Source: a bacterium HR08 (GTDB taxonomy: Bacteria > Acidobacteriota > Blastocatellia > HR10). Taken from it: a DNA stretch of 35,839 bases. Made by a program: the position numbers and the translations under genes. This document shows, piece after piece, positions 25,813-33,261 of this stretch. Below the pieces are notes generated by a model. The model ran no database searches, had not been told where the DNA came from, and saw only the letters and a list, made by a program, of their open reading frames with translations. Location of the stretch: positions 1-35,839 of the forward strand of contig BEHK01000010.1 in the NCBI GenBank assembly GCA_002898775.1, in the 5' to 3' direction. How positions within the stretch are numbered: position 1 is the stretch's first letter; each line of letters starts with the position of its first letter.

Positions 25813-26369
25813 GGGTGAGCCGTCACGGGCAGAGAGGCGCGCAACCGCTCAGGGGCCTCCCAGACATATCGTTTCATCCCTCGCAGATACCACCGAAAGC
25901 CGAAGGCGCGCATCTCGCGATAGGCGCGCTCGGGTTCCCATCCCTCGAAAAGGATGCGATAGAGCGCGATGACGACGCCCGTACGATCAGCGCCGCGACG
26001 ACAATGAATGAGAACAGGACGAGAGGCCGGATCGGCGATGATCGTCAGGATACGGTGTATCTCTTCATCGCGAGGGCGTCGCCATCCGCTCAAGGGGACG
26101 TTCACATATCGCATGCCGAGCGACTCCACCAGAGCGCGCTCGGCGGCGGCGCGTTCGCCTGGCCCGCGCAGATCAATCACCGTCCGAATCCCCAACCGAG
26201 CGAGGTATCGGAATCCCGCCTCATCGGGTTGTCCCGAGCGATAGAGGCCATCGGCGACTCGGGCGAAGCGCGGGAGTCCCGGGTTCCCCGTCTCCTGCTG
26301 CGGCCACGCGAACGGAAGCGCGGCGAAGAGGAGGAGGAGAACCCACCACCGTTTGGCGCACGCGCTCAT
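25809..26369 (-). CDS. Exported dual-specificity/tyrosine phosphatase-like protein
   Basis: ATG 26369 has AGGAGG 5 nt upstream and lies 43 nt from a good promoter, so the longer track ORF is rejected. The 186-residue product has a signal peptide (KRWWVLLLLFAALPFAWPQQ). It then shows GLYRSGQPDEAGFRYLARLG and TVIDLRGPGER, typical of the DSP/DUF442-like Cys phosphatases, and the catalytic loop IHCRRGADRTGVVIALYR (HCx5R, intact). A likely general-acid region is PLSGWRRPRDEE. It should hydrolyse a phosphoester in the periplasm; protein, inositol or lipid phosphates are all possible. It is the first gene of an operon with the LigB-like and repeat-protein genes. Confidence 0.85.
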   Translation of the reverse strand: MSACAKRWWVLLLLFAALPFAWPQQETGNPGLPRFARVADGLYRSGQPDEAGFRYLARLGIRTVIDLRGPGERAAAERALVESLGMRYVNVPLSGWRRPRDEEIHRILTIIADPASRPVLIHCRRGADRTGVVIALYRILFEGWEPERAYREMRAFGFRWYLRGMKRYVWEAPERLRASLPVTAHP

Positions 26370-26411
26370 CGTGCCTCCTGACAACGATCTCGCGTCCAAA
26401 AGTCGAGGGAA

Positions 26412-26440
26412 ACCATAGCATAACGCTCGTGCTTCTCCAA
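26412..26440 (-). promoter_or_regulatory. Sigma70-type promoter for the phosphatase operon
   Basis: On the minus strand TTGGAG is followed after 17 bp by TATGGT, with TGC directly before it (extended -10). The phosphatase ATG is 42 nt downstream. Confidence 0.6.
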
Positions 26441-26479
26441 GCGCCATGGCGGCCTCTGACGAGCGCCGCATTCGCCAGA

Positions 26480-27682
26480 TCACTCGAGCACGAGGGTGCG
26501 ATCCGGGGCGCGCAATTCGTACCGAATGCCGCGCCACGAGATGCGACGGGAGAAGGCGGCGATCGCGCAGTTATAGAAGAAGAGCAGGCTCGCCAGGGGA
26601 TAGAGGAACCAATAGGCGGTGCGGTAAGGGCGAAGCTGATCGCGATACGCACTGAGGATTCGCTCGACGACGCGCGTGCGCACCATCGCTTTGAGGACGC
26701 CGGGAATGTACACGGCGAGGAACACGAGCGCTGGCTCGACCGCGCGCTCTCCCGAAGCCAGATGCAGAAGCGCGCGAGCGCCCGACCAGAAGAACGCCAA
26801 CAGGAAGAGGCTCGTGCTCAGCCAAAGCAGCAGCCAGAGGCGCGGGGCGTAGCAGCGCGTGATGATGATCTGGCGCGTGGTGAATTCCAGCACCTCGCGG
26901 AATGAGCATTCGCCCGAGGAAGGGAGCAAGCACCGAGGGACGAAGACGATGACGCCTCCGGCGCGCCGCACGGCCTCCGTCAACCGATAGTCGTCCGAGA
27001 CGCTCCCCCGCCAATATTCGCGCAGACGAATCCGATGGGCGGTCTCGCGCCGAAGGGCCATCGAGCCGCCCCAGGCGAAATTCCGCGGATGCGGACCGAG
27101 GGCCGTGGCGATCGGCGCGTTCCACAACGAGCGCAGGAGCGAGGCGAAGCTTCCAGCCGGGATGTACCAGCGGTATCCGGTCGTCGCCCCCACGCCGAGC
27201 GTCTCCAGCGGGGCCACGAGATGGCGCAACCAGTGGGGATCGCGCTGCACATCGCTATCGGTGAACGCATAGACTTCGGGCTTCTCCCCGCCTTCCGCGC
27301 GGGTCTCCAGATACTCGAGCGCGACCAGCAAGTTGTGCACTTTCTGTCCGCACACACGCGCGCGTCCGGCTTCGAGGATCACCGCCGGAACTTCGCGCTC
27401 CTGGTTCAGAACGCGGCGGATAACAGGATATGCGGGATCCGATCGAGATTCGACGACGAAGATCACCTCGTACTTCGGGTATTCCTGTCGCAGGAGCGCG
27501 CGCACATTCTCGGCCAGCTCCGGATCCACCCCGCGACAGGGCACGATCACGGCGACCGAGGGACAATACCCCGACGGAGGTGAGGTCAAGCACTCGCGCA
27601 CGTACTTCCAATAGCGAATCCCCGCCCAGAGGGATCCCCAGCTTTGTGCGGTTGCCAGGATCACCACAGGCCAAAACATCAT
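26480..27682 (-). CDS. Membrane glycosyltransferase, GT21/GT2 type
   Basis: The 400-residue protein has an N-terminal TM segment, a GT-A catalytic domain and three or more C-terminal TM helices. Motifs are VAVIVPCRGVDPELAENV, VCGQKVHNL, YAFTDSDVQRDPHWL (DxD-like metal site), FAWGGSMALRRE and SVSDDYRLTEAVRRAG. The final block reads TTRQIIITRCYAP where ceramide glucosyltransferase-like enzymes have (Q/R)xxRW. Family members transfer sugar from a UDP-sugar to a membrane lipid on the cytoplasmic face. It is coupled to the cyclase gene (TGATG overlap) and shares an operon with ugd, so UDP-glucuronate is a plausible donor. The acceptor lipid is unknown. Confidence 0.82.
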   Translation of the reverse strand: MMFWPVVILATAQSWGSLWAGIRYWKYVRECLTSPPSGYCPSVAVIVPCRGVDPELAENVRALLRQEYPKYEVIFVVESRSDPAYPVIRRVLNQEREVPAVILEAGRARVCGQKVHNLLVALEYLETRAEGGEKPEVYAFTDSDVQRDPHWLRHLVAPLETLGVGATTGYRWYIPAGSFASLLRSLWNAPIATALGPHPRNFAWGGSMALRRETAHRIRLREYWRGSVSDDYRLTEAVRRAGGVIVFVPRCLLPSSGECSFREVLEFTTRQIIITRCYAPRLWLLLWLSTSLFLLAFFWSGARALLHLASGERAVEPALVFLAVYIPGVLKAMVRTRVVERILSAYRDQLRPYRTAYWFLYPLASLLFFYNCAIAAFSRRISWRGIRYELRAPDRTLVLE

Positions 27683-28470
27683 CAGGGCAAGAGCGCGAAG
27701 ACGCGCGCCGGTCCGCCCGATCCCCCTGCGATCGGGAGCACCCCCACGATGACGATCGCGCCACGCGGCGGCAATTGCTCCAACCGCGCGACGTTCTCCA
27801 GATGATACTTCCCCGCTCCATGCATGATGCGATGTACGCGGAAGTCCTTCGAAGGGCCGAAGTCTACGCTGAGCGTATCAATGCCGATGCCATGAATCTG
27901 CCGCTGGCGCACGAGCCAGGCTGCCGCTTCGGGCGAGAAGCCGGGGAAATGCATCACGCCCTGAGCATCTCGATTCCGATAGGCTTCGGGATCCTCCCAC
28001 CGCGCTCCCCACCCCGTGTGCAGGAAGACGATGGCTCCACGCGGGATGCGACCGTACCGCCGCTCCCATCGCCGAATGTCCGCGAGGGTGAGTTGATAAT
28101 CCGGATCGCGCGCGACTTTCTCCCGCACATCAATGACGACGGCCGGAGCGATCAACTGCTCCGGGCGAAGTTGATCCACCGCGGCTTGACCGGCCACGAA
28201 ATGGTTCGGAGCATCCACGTGCGTCCCCATGTGCTCAGGCATGGCGAAGAAGCCGGAGAAGACGCCATCGCGCTCCAGCGTCGCGATGGTTCGAAACTCG
28301 AAGGGGCGATACGACTCGCCCGGCCAGTACGGAATTGCGGGACTCAGGCGATGCGTCAGGTCCACGACGCGCCCTCGTCCGGAGATCACGCGCTCCAATC
28401 GCCCTTGCGCGGACGCGAGCGCTATGGCCGCCAGGATGGAGAGAGAGATCGCCAATGCCCTCTTTCCCAT
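27682..28470 (-). CDS. Exported cyclase-family (kynurenine formamidase-like) hydrolase
   Basis: ATG 28470 has GAGGAGGC about 6 nt upstream, so the longer track ORF inside ugd is rejected. The 262-residue product begins with a signal peptide (KRALAISLSILAAIALASAQ). It carries VVDLTHRLSPAIPYWPGE and the metal-binding signature HMGTHVDAPNHF (HxGTHxDxPxH) of the cyclase/KynB family. FLHTGWGARWED and GIDTLSVDFGPSKDFRVH are also family blocks. Members hydrolyse amide or lactam bonds, or have unknown activity. A signal peptide is unusual for KynB itself, so a periplasmic substrate is likely. It lies between ugd and the glycosyltransferase gene in one operon. Confidence 0.83.
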   Translation of the reverse strand: MGKRALAISLSILAAIALASAQGRLERVISGRGRVVDLTHRLSPAIPYWPGESYRPFEFRTIATLERDGVFSGFFAMPEHMGTHVDAPNHFVAGQAAVDQLRPEQLIAPAVVIDVREKVARDPDYQLTLADIRRWERRYGRIPRGAIVFLHTGWGARWEDPEAYRNRDAQGVMHFPGFSPEAAAWLVRQRQIHGIGIDTLSVDFGPSKDFRVHRIMHGAGKYHLENVARLEQLPPRGAIVIVGVLPIAGGSGGPARVFALLP

Positions 28471-28493
28471 AGAACGCCTCCTCGAGGAAGCCC

Positions 28494-29873
28494 TCACGGC
28501 ACGGCGGTCGGGCGTCCGATCCCCACGTAGGTGAAACCCGCTCGACGCGCGTCCTCCGGATCGAAGAAATTCCGCCCATCCAAAAGAAGCGCTCCCCTCA
28601 TGACGCGCCGAAGCTCGGAGAGATCGAGCTGCCGGAACTCCTCCCATTCGGTCACGATGACCAATGCGTCGCAGGCGCGCGCGAGGTCCATCGGATCAGT
28701 GGCGTAGATGAGTTCGAGATCGGGATGTTCGGCCCTCATGTTCGCCATGGCGACCGGATCATAGACTTTCACGCGCGCCCCCTCATCCTGCAGCGCTCGC
28801 GCGATCGCCACACTGGGAGCGTCGCGAATATCATCCGTGTTCGGCTTGAACGCGAGCCCGAGCAGGCCGATCCTACGTCCCCGGAGCGATCCGAGCGACG
28901 CGCGGAGCTTCTCGATCACGATCCGGCGCTGATGAGCATTCGTCGCCTGCGCGGCTCGAAGCAGCAACGGATCATACCCACGATGCTCCGCCAATCGAAT
29001 CAAGGCCCCGAGGTCCTTCCCCAAACAGCTCCCCCCCCACCCGATGCCCGCCCGCAAGTAGTGCGGACCAATGCGATGATCCAGCCCGACGGCCTCCATG
29101 ACGCGCGTCACATCCGCGCCCACGCGTTCGCACACATTGGCGATCTCATTGGCGAAGCTGATCTTGAGCGCCAAGAAGGCGTTCGACGCATATTTGGCCA
29201 TCTCGGCGCTGTCCCAATCCATCCAGAGCAAGGGGACGCGCCGTAGTCCCTCCGGGCGAGGCGGGAGATAATCCGGCGTCGGAAACGTCTGCTCCAGGAT
29301 CGGACGATACAAGCGCTGCACCAGAGGAGCAGCTCGCCGATCGCCCGCGCCGATGATGATTCGATCCGGATAGAGGCAGTCCTGCAGGGCATTCCCCTCG
29401 CGCAAGAATTCCGGGTTGCTCACGACGACGATGTCGCTCCCCGAACACGATGCCCGAAACCATTCGGCCATCCATCGCGCCGTCCCAACAGGGACGGTGG
29501 ATTTGCTCACGACAAGGCGCGCGCCGTGATCCGACGCGCGCTCAAGCGCACGCCCGATGGTCCGCAACGCAGCCTCGATGTGACGCAAATCCACATGCCC
29601 GTCCGTGCGCGGTGGTGTGCCGACTGCGATCAAGATCGCCTCCGCATGCGCGATGGCCGATTCCGCATCCTCCGAGAAAGAGAGATTCCCCGCGTCCATG
29701 TGAACCTGCAACATACGGTCCAGACCAGGTTCGTAAATGGGCGAGAGCCCCTTGCGCAGGAGCGCGATCTTGCGCCGATCTATATCCACGCCCACGACCG
29801 CATGCCCGATGTGACTCAAGCAGGCCGCCGTGACCAGTCCGACATATCCGGTCCCAATGACGCACACGCGCAT
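28494..29873 (-). CDS. ugd: UDP-glucose 6-dehydrogenase
   Basis: The 459-residue protein starts MRVCVIGTGYVGLVTAACLS, the NAD-binding Rossmann motif. It then shows VGTPPRTDGHVDL, VSKSTVPVGTA, VSNPEFLREGNAL, DWDSAEMAKYASNAFLALKI and the catalytic-cysteine block GIGWGGSCLGKDLGAL. The C-terminal domain carries GLLGLAFKPNTDDIRDAPS. It oxidises UDP-glucose to UDP-glucuronate in two NAD-dependent steps. The usual GGSCFPKD reads GGSCLGKD here, with the Cys and Lys retained. A GGGAG ribosome site lies 6 nt before the ATG and a strong promoter about 55 nt upstream. The cyclase gene follows after 23 nt. Confidence 0.95.
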   Translation of the reverse strand: MRVCVIGTGYVGLVTAACLSHIGHAVVGVDIDRRKIALLRKGLSPIYEPGLDRMLQVHMDAGNLSFSEDAESAIAHAEAILIAVGTPPRTDGHVDLRHIEAALRTIGRALERASDHGARLVVSKSTVPVGTARWMAEWFRASCSGSDIVVVSNPEFLREGNALQDCLYPDRIIIGAGDRRAAPLVQRLYRPILEQTFPTPDYLPPRPEGLRRVPLLWMDWDSAEMAKYASNAFLALKISFANEIANVCERVGADVTRVMEAVGLDHRIGPHYLRAGIGWGGSCLGKDLGALIRLAEHRGYDPLLLRAAQATNAHQRRIVIEKLRASLGSLRGRRIGLLGLAFKPNTDDIRDAPSVAIARALQDEGARVKVYDPVAMANMRAEHPDLELIYATDPMDLARACDALVIVTEWEEFRQLDLSELRRVMRGALLLDGRNFFDPEDARRAGFTYVGIGRPTAVP

Positions 29874-29925
29874 GATTTCTCCCTCATGGCGTTCTCCGGA
29901 TCACGCGAAGAACCAAAGGTTGACT

Positions 29926-29954
29926 ACTATAACACTCGCTCCGTCCCCCGTCAA
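29926..29954 (-). promoter_or_regulatory. Sigma70-type promoter for ugd operon
   Basis: On the minus strand TTGACG and TATAGT are separated by 17 bp, with TGT before the -10 (extended -10). Both hexamers match five of six consensus positions. It drives ugd, the cyclase and glycosyltransferase genes. Confidence 0.65.
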
Positions 29955-30015
29955 AACTCTCTTTCCCAAAGATCGTCAATGAAGCCGCTCACACTCATGA
30001 TATCCCCCCTCGTCG

Positions 30016-30024
30016 TGGTACAAT
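30016..30024 (+). promoter_or_regulatory. Extended -10 promoter for the coiled-coil/nuclease-like gene
   Basis: TGGTACAAT carries TACAAT with an extended TGn; the -35 position is poor. It lies 24 nt before the ATG at 30049 and diverges from the ugd promoter. Confidence 0.45.
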
Positions 30025-30048
30025 AAGTCTCCTCCGGGAGAGAGGCAT

Positions 30049-31194
30049 ATGCCGAACGGATTGACGCCAGAAGAACGAAGAGAGATCCGCGCTCAACTTG
30101 AGCGAGTGTTCGAGGCTCCCGTCGCCGACGCCTTAGTGGAGGTCCTCGAGCGGCTGGCGGAACGACAGGCGGAGGTCGCCCTTCGCCAGGACATGCGCGC
30201 TCTTTACGGCGCTATTCACGAGTTGGCCACGGCGATAAGAGATCTGCACAAGACCATCGCCCAACTGGCTGAAGCGCAAGCGCGAACAGAGGAGCGGGTC
30301 GGGCGATTGGAAGAAGCCGTCGCCCATCTGATCGAGGCGCAGGCCCGCATGGAGGAGCGAGTTGGGCGGCTGGAGGAGCGGACCGCGCGATTGGAAGAAG
30401 TCGTGGCGCAGCTGGTCGAAGCGCAAGCCCGCATGGAGGAGCGGGTCGGGCGATTGGAAGAAGCCGTCGCCCATCTGATCGAGGCGCAGGCCCGCATGGA
30501 GGAGCGAGTTGGGCGGCTGGAGGAGCGGACCGCGCGATTGGAAGAAGTCGTGGCGCAGCTGGTCGAAGCGCAAGCCCGCATGGAGGAGCGGGTCGGACGG
30601 CTGGAAGAGGCTGTCGTTCGTCTGACCGAAGCGCAGGCGCGGACGGAAGAAGAACTGCGCGCGCTCGCGGCCTCCCATGCGGAAGCGATCAAGCGTCTCG
30701 ATCGGTTAGAACAGATCGTCGCCCAAGTGGTAGAGACGCAGAAGCAGATACTCGACGAACACGTGCACATGCAGAGAGTCTTGCGGCAGCTGGCTCAGCA
30801 GCTCGGTGCGATCAGCGAGACCTTGGGTGCGGATCTGGAGGATATGGCCTATATCGTGCTGCGCGACGTATTGAAGCGAGAGCTGGGATGGGACGTGGAA
30901 CCGCTCGAACGGACGTGGAAGAAGTGGGATGACGAAGTCGAAGAGATCAATATCTTCGGGCGAGCGCGCGATCCAAGGCGCCCCGAAGGCGTGATTTGGA
31001 TTGTGGGCGAAGCTAAATATAACCTGACCGTACGCGAGGTCGAGCAGTTCGCCAAGCTGGTCGAGCGAGCTCGAAAGCATTTGAAAGGAGAAGTCTTCCC
31101 CGTGTGCTTCTGTCGTCGAGCCCGACCGGAAGTGGAGGAGCGCGTGCGGGAGTTGGGTTTTCGTCTCGTGTACTCCTACGGCCGCCTCATTTAG
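30049..31194 (+). CDS. Long coiled-coil protein with C-terminal PD-(D/E)XK-like (DUF3782-type) domain
   Basis: The 381-residue product begins with a short helical head. Residues of about 60-230 form a continuous coiled coil built from repeats such as EAQARMEERVGRLEE. A helical linker (EQIVAQVVETQKQILDEHVH) leads to a C-terminal domain of about 110 residues. That domain reads LGADLEDMAYIVLRDVLKRE, WDDEVEEINIFGRA, VIWIVGEAKYNLTVREVEQF and VFPVCFCRRARPEVEERVRE, the layout of DUF3782-like members of the PD-(D/E)XK nuclease fold. The acidic/Lys pair lies in GEAK, and Glu replaces the usual Asp in EINIFG. The function is unknown. It has its own promoter and a GGGAGAGAGG ribosome site. It contains an exact tandem duplication. 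Confidence 0.75.
   Translation: MPNGLTPEERREIRAQLERVFEAPVADALVEVLERLAERQAEVALRQDMRALYGAIHELATAIRDLHKTIAQLAEAQARTEERVGRLEEAVAHLIEAQARMEERVGRLEERTARLEEVVAQLVEAQARMEERVGRLEEAVAHLIEAQARMEERVGRLEERTARLEEVVAQLVEAQARMEERVGRLEEAVVRLTEAQARTEEELRALAASHAEAIKRLDRLEQIVAQVVETQKQILDEHVHMQRVLRQLAQQLGAISETLGADLEDMAYIVLRDVLKRELGWDVEPLERTWKKWDDEVEEINIFGRARDPRRPEGVIWIVGEAKYNLTVREVEQFAKLVERARKHLKGEVFPVCFCRRARPEVEERVRELGFRLVYSYGRLI
30291..30584 (+). repeat. Exact tandem duplication, 2 x 147 bp, in frame
   Basis: The unit starting GGAGCGGGTCGGGCGATTGG at 30291 recurs at 30438, and by eye the two 147-bp copies are identical base for base. A third, diverged partial copy begins at 30585. The period equals 49 codons (seven heptads), so the reading frame and the coiled-coil register are both kept. 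Perfect identity at synonymous sites indicates a recent duplication or active homogenisation. Confidence 0.9.
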
Positions 31195-31203
31195 AGGCGA
31201 CGG

Positions 31204-32328
31204 TCACGAGCACGCGATCAATCCCAGGGGAGCTGCCAAATGAGAGAGCCGCCAACTCGCGTCCGGCTCAAGCGCATGCTCATTCAGGGAATACAGAGCA
31301 GGAACCGCACCGCTGGGAAAGAGAGCGTGACAGAGCGTTTCGATCTCTCGAGCGAACGGTGAACGCGCCTCTTGCGCGCCCTCGTTGTGGTTGACCACGA
31401 CGATCGTCTGTAATCCTCCACCAAGAGGAGCTGACGGATGTCCCGCCGCTTCCTCTTCGGACACCACCGGAGCAGCCCCGGCTTGAGCAACAGCGTCTTC
31501 GGCCGAGGGCGATCCCCGCACCTGGTGGCTCAACCGATCCTGATAGTAGACGAGCGTGCGATGGATCTCCTCGAGCACAGCCTCGGACCCGCAATGAACA
31601 GCACGTATGGCCAACGGCTCTCGATCTCGCGTGAAGAAGAGCGTGAGCCACTCCCCCTCTACCGAGATGAGCAGCGCATCCTGTCCCGAAGGAAGGGTCG
31701 CCATCCATCCGCTCTCGGCCAGATTGTTCGGGATGAGGAAACCGGGATGGAGTCCCGCCTCTTTGAGGACCTCCTCGTAGGCAGCGAGCACCTCGCTTCG
31801 CGCCGCGACGGCCAGGAATCGCTCGCTTCGCGAAGCGGCCTCGCGCGCCGAAGGTGCAGCTCCCATGACCGATCGTTCGCGCCGGTGAGGGAGGTGTTGA
31901 ACAGCGATCGTCAGCTCGGCCGCCGAGATGCCCACCAAGCGCTCGACCTTCCATCCGATCACGGAGGCTAATTCCTCTTTCGCTTTCGGCGCGTGTTCGA
32001 TCTCCAGCAGGAAGAGGCGACATGCTGCCGAAGGCAAGGCCACAGCCCAACGTCGCGCATGCTGCAGACCGGCTCTCTCCACCGCGCGCTGCAGCGCGCG
32101 TCGCAACGGCTCTTTGGCCCGCACATTCTTCCCGTCAAAGGTGGGCTCCAGCACCCCCTCGGGCACCGGCTCGACGGCGGCACGGCGCACGAGAAGACGT
32201 CCGCGCTTGCAGCGCGCCTCCACCAGGGCGATCTCTCGCTGGCGCAGCGCCAGGGCCGTCCTCGGAAGGGCGGGCGCTGTGAAGAAAGTACGAACGCGCT
32301 CAACAATCTCGAAGATCCCCACACGCAT
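31204..32328 (-). CDS. pilM: PilM-like type IV pilus/type II secretion inner-membrane assembly protein
   Basis: The 374-residue protein (from ATG 32328) fits the acidobacterial PilM pattern. It shows TALALRQREIALVEARCKRG, a VEPVPEGVLEPTFDGKNVR stretch, RRWAVALPSAACRLFLLEIE, ASVIGWKVERLVGI (the conserved W-K position of PilM) and AAYEEVLKEAGLHPGFLIPN. PilM is an actin-like cytoplasmic protein linking the inner-membrane alignment complex to the ATPase. A GTG at 32373 overlapping the pseudopilin stop (GTGA) would add 15 residues and give translational coupling. The C-terminal part after SHQVRGSPSA includes a low-complexity linker before the last domain. No pilN or pilO follows; the next gene is convergent, 9 nt away. 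Confidence 0.75.
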   Translation of the reverse strand: MRVGIFEIVERVRTFFTAPALPRTALALRQREIALVEARCKRGRLLVRRAAVEPVPEGVLEPTFDGKNVRAKEPLRRALQRAVERAGLQHARRWAVALPSAACRLFLLEIEHAPKAKEELASVIGWKVERLVGISAAELTIAVQHLPHRRERSVMGAAPSAREAASRSERFLAVAARSEVLAAYEEVLKEAGLHPGFLIPNNLAESGWMATLPSGQDALLISVEGEWLTLFFTRDREPLAIRAVHCGSEAVLEEIHRTLVYYQDRLSHQVRGSPSAEDAVAQAGAAPVVSEEEAAGHPSAPLGGGLQTIVVVNHNEGAQEARSPFAREIETLCHALFPSGAVPALYSLNEHALEPDASWRLSHLAAPLGLIACS

Positions 32329-32369
32329 CACCGTGATCTCGCGCTCGGTGCTACTCGAACATCGCCCGT

Positions 32370-32783
32370 TCACCACTCGCTGTACGGTGTTCCTTCGGAC
32401 GAGAGTCCTTCGGCGCCACTCTTGACATCCTTGATCCCCGCCTTCCCTTCGACCGAGAGCGGTTGATCCTCCGGGACGGGAACCCACGTCTCGCGCGATC
32501 CCGTGATTGGGTCCAACGGCAGCTCGCGCAAGTATCCCTTCTCGACCAACTCCTGCAGGGACTCCGGATATCGCCCGTAATCGGCGGCGAACTCCTCGAT
32601 CTGGCTCCTCAACAGATGGAGATTCTGCTTGAGGACAGCCTCGCGCGCGCGCAGGATCACCCGCTGGTAGGCGGGAATCGCGATAGAGACCAAGATCGCC
32701 ACGACCGTCAGGACAATGATCACCTCCAGCAGGGTGAAGCCCCGCGCCGGGCGCGCCTCACCAATCGCGATAGCGCGTCCCAT
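32370..32783 (-). CDS. GspG-type major pseudopilin (second copy)
   Basis: From ATG 32783 the product is 137 residues. A short basic leader ends at ARPARG, followed by the prepilin peptidase site and the hydrophobic helix FTLLEVIIVLTVVAILVSIA, with Glu at +5. The globular part carries RYPESLQELVEKGYLRELPL and DPITGSRETWV. It ends in SGAEGLSSEGTPYSEW, the Ca-binding-loop tail of GspG pseudopilins. It should polymerise into the periplasmic pseudopilus. The start lies 26 nt inside the upstream pseudopilin gene and has no strong ribosome site, so reinitiation is likely. The track's longer start adds an unlikely leader. Confidence 0.82.
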   Translation of the reverse strand: MGRAIAIGEARPARGFTLLEVIIVLTVVAILVSIAIPAYQRVILRAREAVLKQNLHLLRSQIEEFAADYGRYPESLQELVEKGYLRELPLDPITGSRETWVPVPEDQPLSVEGKAGIKDVKSGAEGLSSEGTPYSEW

Positions 32784-33246
32784 CCAACGCGGTCCCCTCG
32801 CTGAGCGAATAGACGTCGAACACATTCTGCCCACCCCAGGAACGAGCGTTCGGCTCGTCTTGCGTCGAGCGCAGGCCCCATTCGGCGCGCCCGGTCATCG
32901 GATCTACGGGGATGCGCCGGAGGAATCGAATCTTCCGATCCGGGCTTCCGGCCAGTTGCACGCCGTTGACGAGCACTTCGAGATTAGGCGGGTATCCTTC
33001 GGTCTCCGCCTGCATCTCAAATCGGCTGATGATCCCCGCATCGTAGGCGCGCTTGTACCGATCAATAGCGGTGCGCAACTCGCGAAGGGCGCGACGCAGC
33101 TCGATCTCGCGCTGGCGTTGAATGGCATTTCGCGCGATGGGAATAGCGGCGGCCGTGAAGATGCTCACGATGGCAATCGTGAGGATCAGTTCCAGGAGCG
33201 TGAACCCCTCAGCGCGCCGACTCTCCCCTCGCTTGCGCTCTCGCAT
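32758..33246 (-). CDS. GspG-type pseudopilin (first copy)
   Basis: The 162-residue protein has a basic leader MRERKRGESRRAEG, the cleavage site and the helix FTLLELILTIAIVSIFTAAA with Glu at +5. It then shows RALRELRTAIDRYKRAYDAG, YPPNLEVLVNGVQLAGSPD and RRIPVDPMTGRAEWGLRS. The end, YSLSEGTALDGTRYRDW, is the GspG tail. It sits 15 nt after the secretin gene and overlaps the second pseudopilin. Having two adjacent G-type subunits with no obvious GspH/I/J/K in between suggests they either form a mixed filament or play separate roles. Confidence 0.85.
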   Translation of the reverse strand: MRERKRGESRRAEGFTLLELILTIAIVSIFTAAAIPIARNAIQRQREIELRRALRELRTAIDRYKRAYDAGIISRFEMQAETEGYPPNLEVLVNGVQLAGSPDRKIRFLRRIPVDPMTGRAEWGLRSTQDEPNARSWGGQNVFDVYSLSEGTALDGTRYRDW

Positions 33247-33261
33247 CCGCTGCCCCTCCTT

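Noticed and set aside
30133-30770. Minus-strand repeat ORFs opposite the coiled-coil gene
   Set aside because: They only reflect the 147-bp duplication read backwards and have no start signals.
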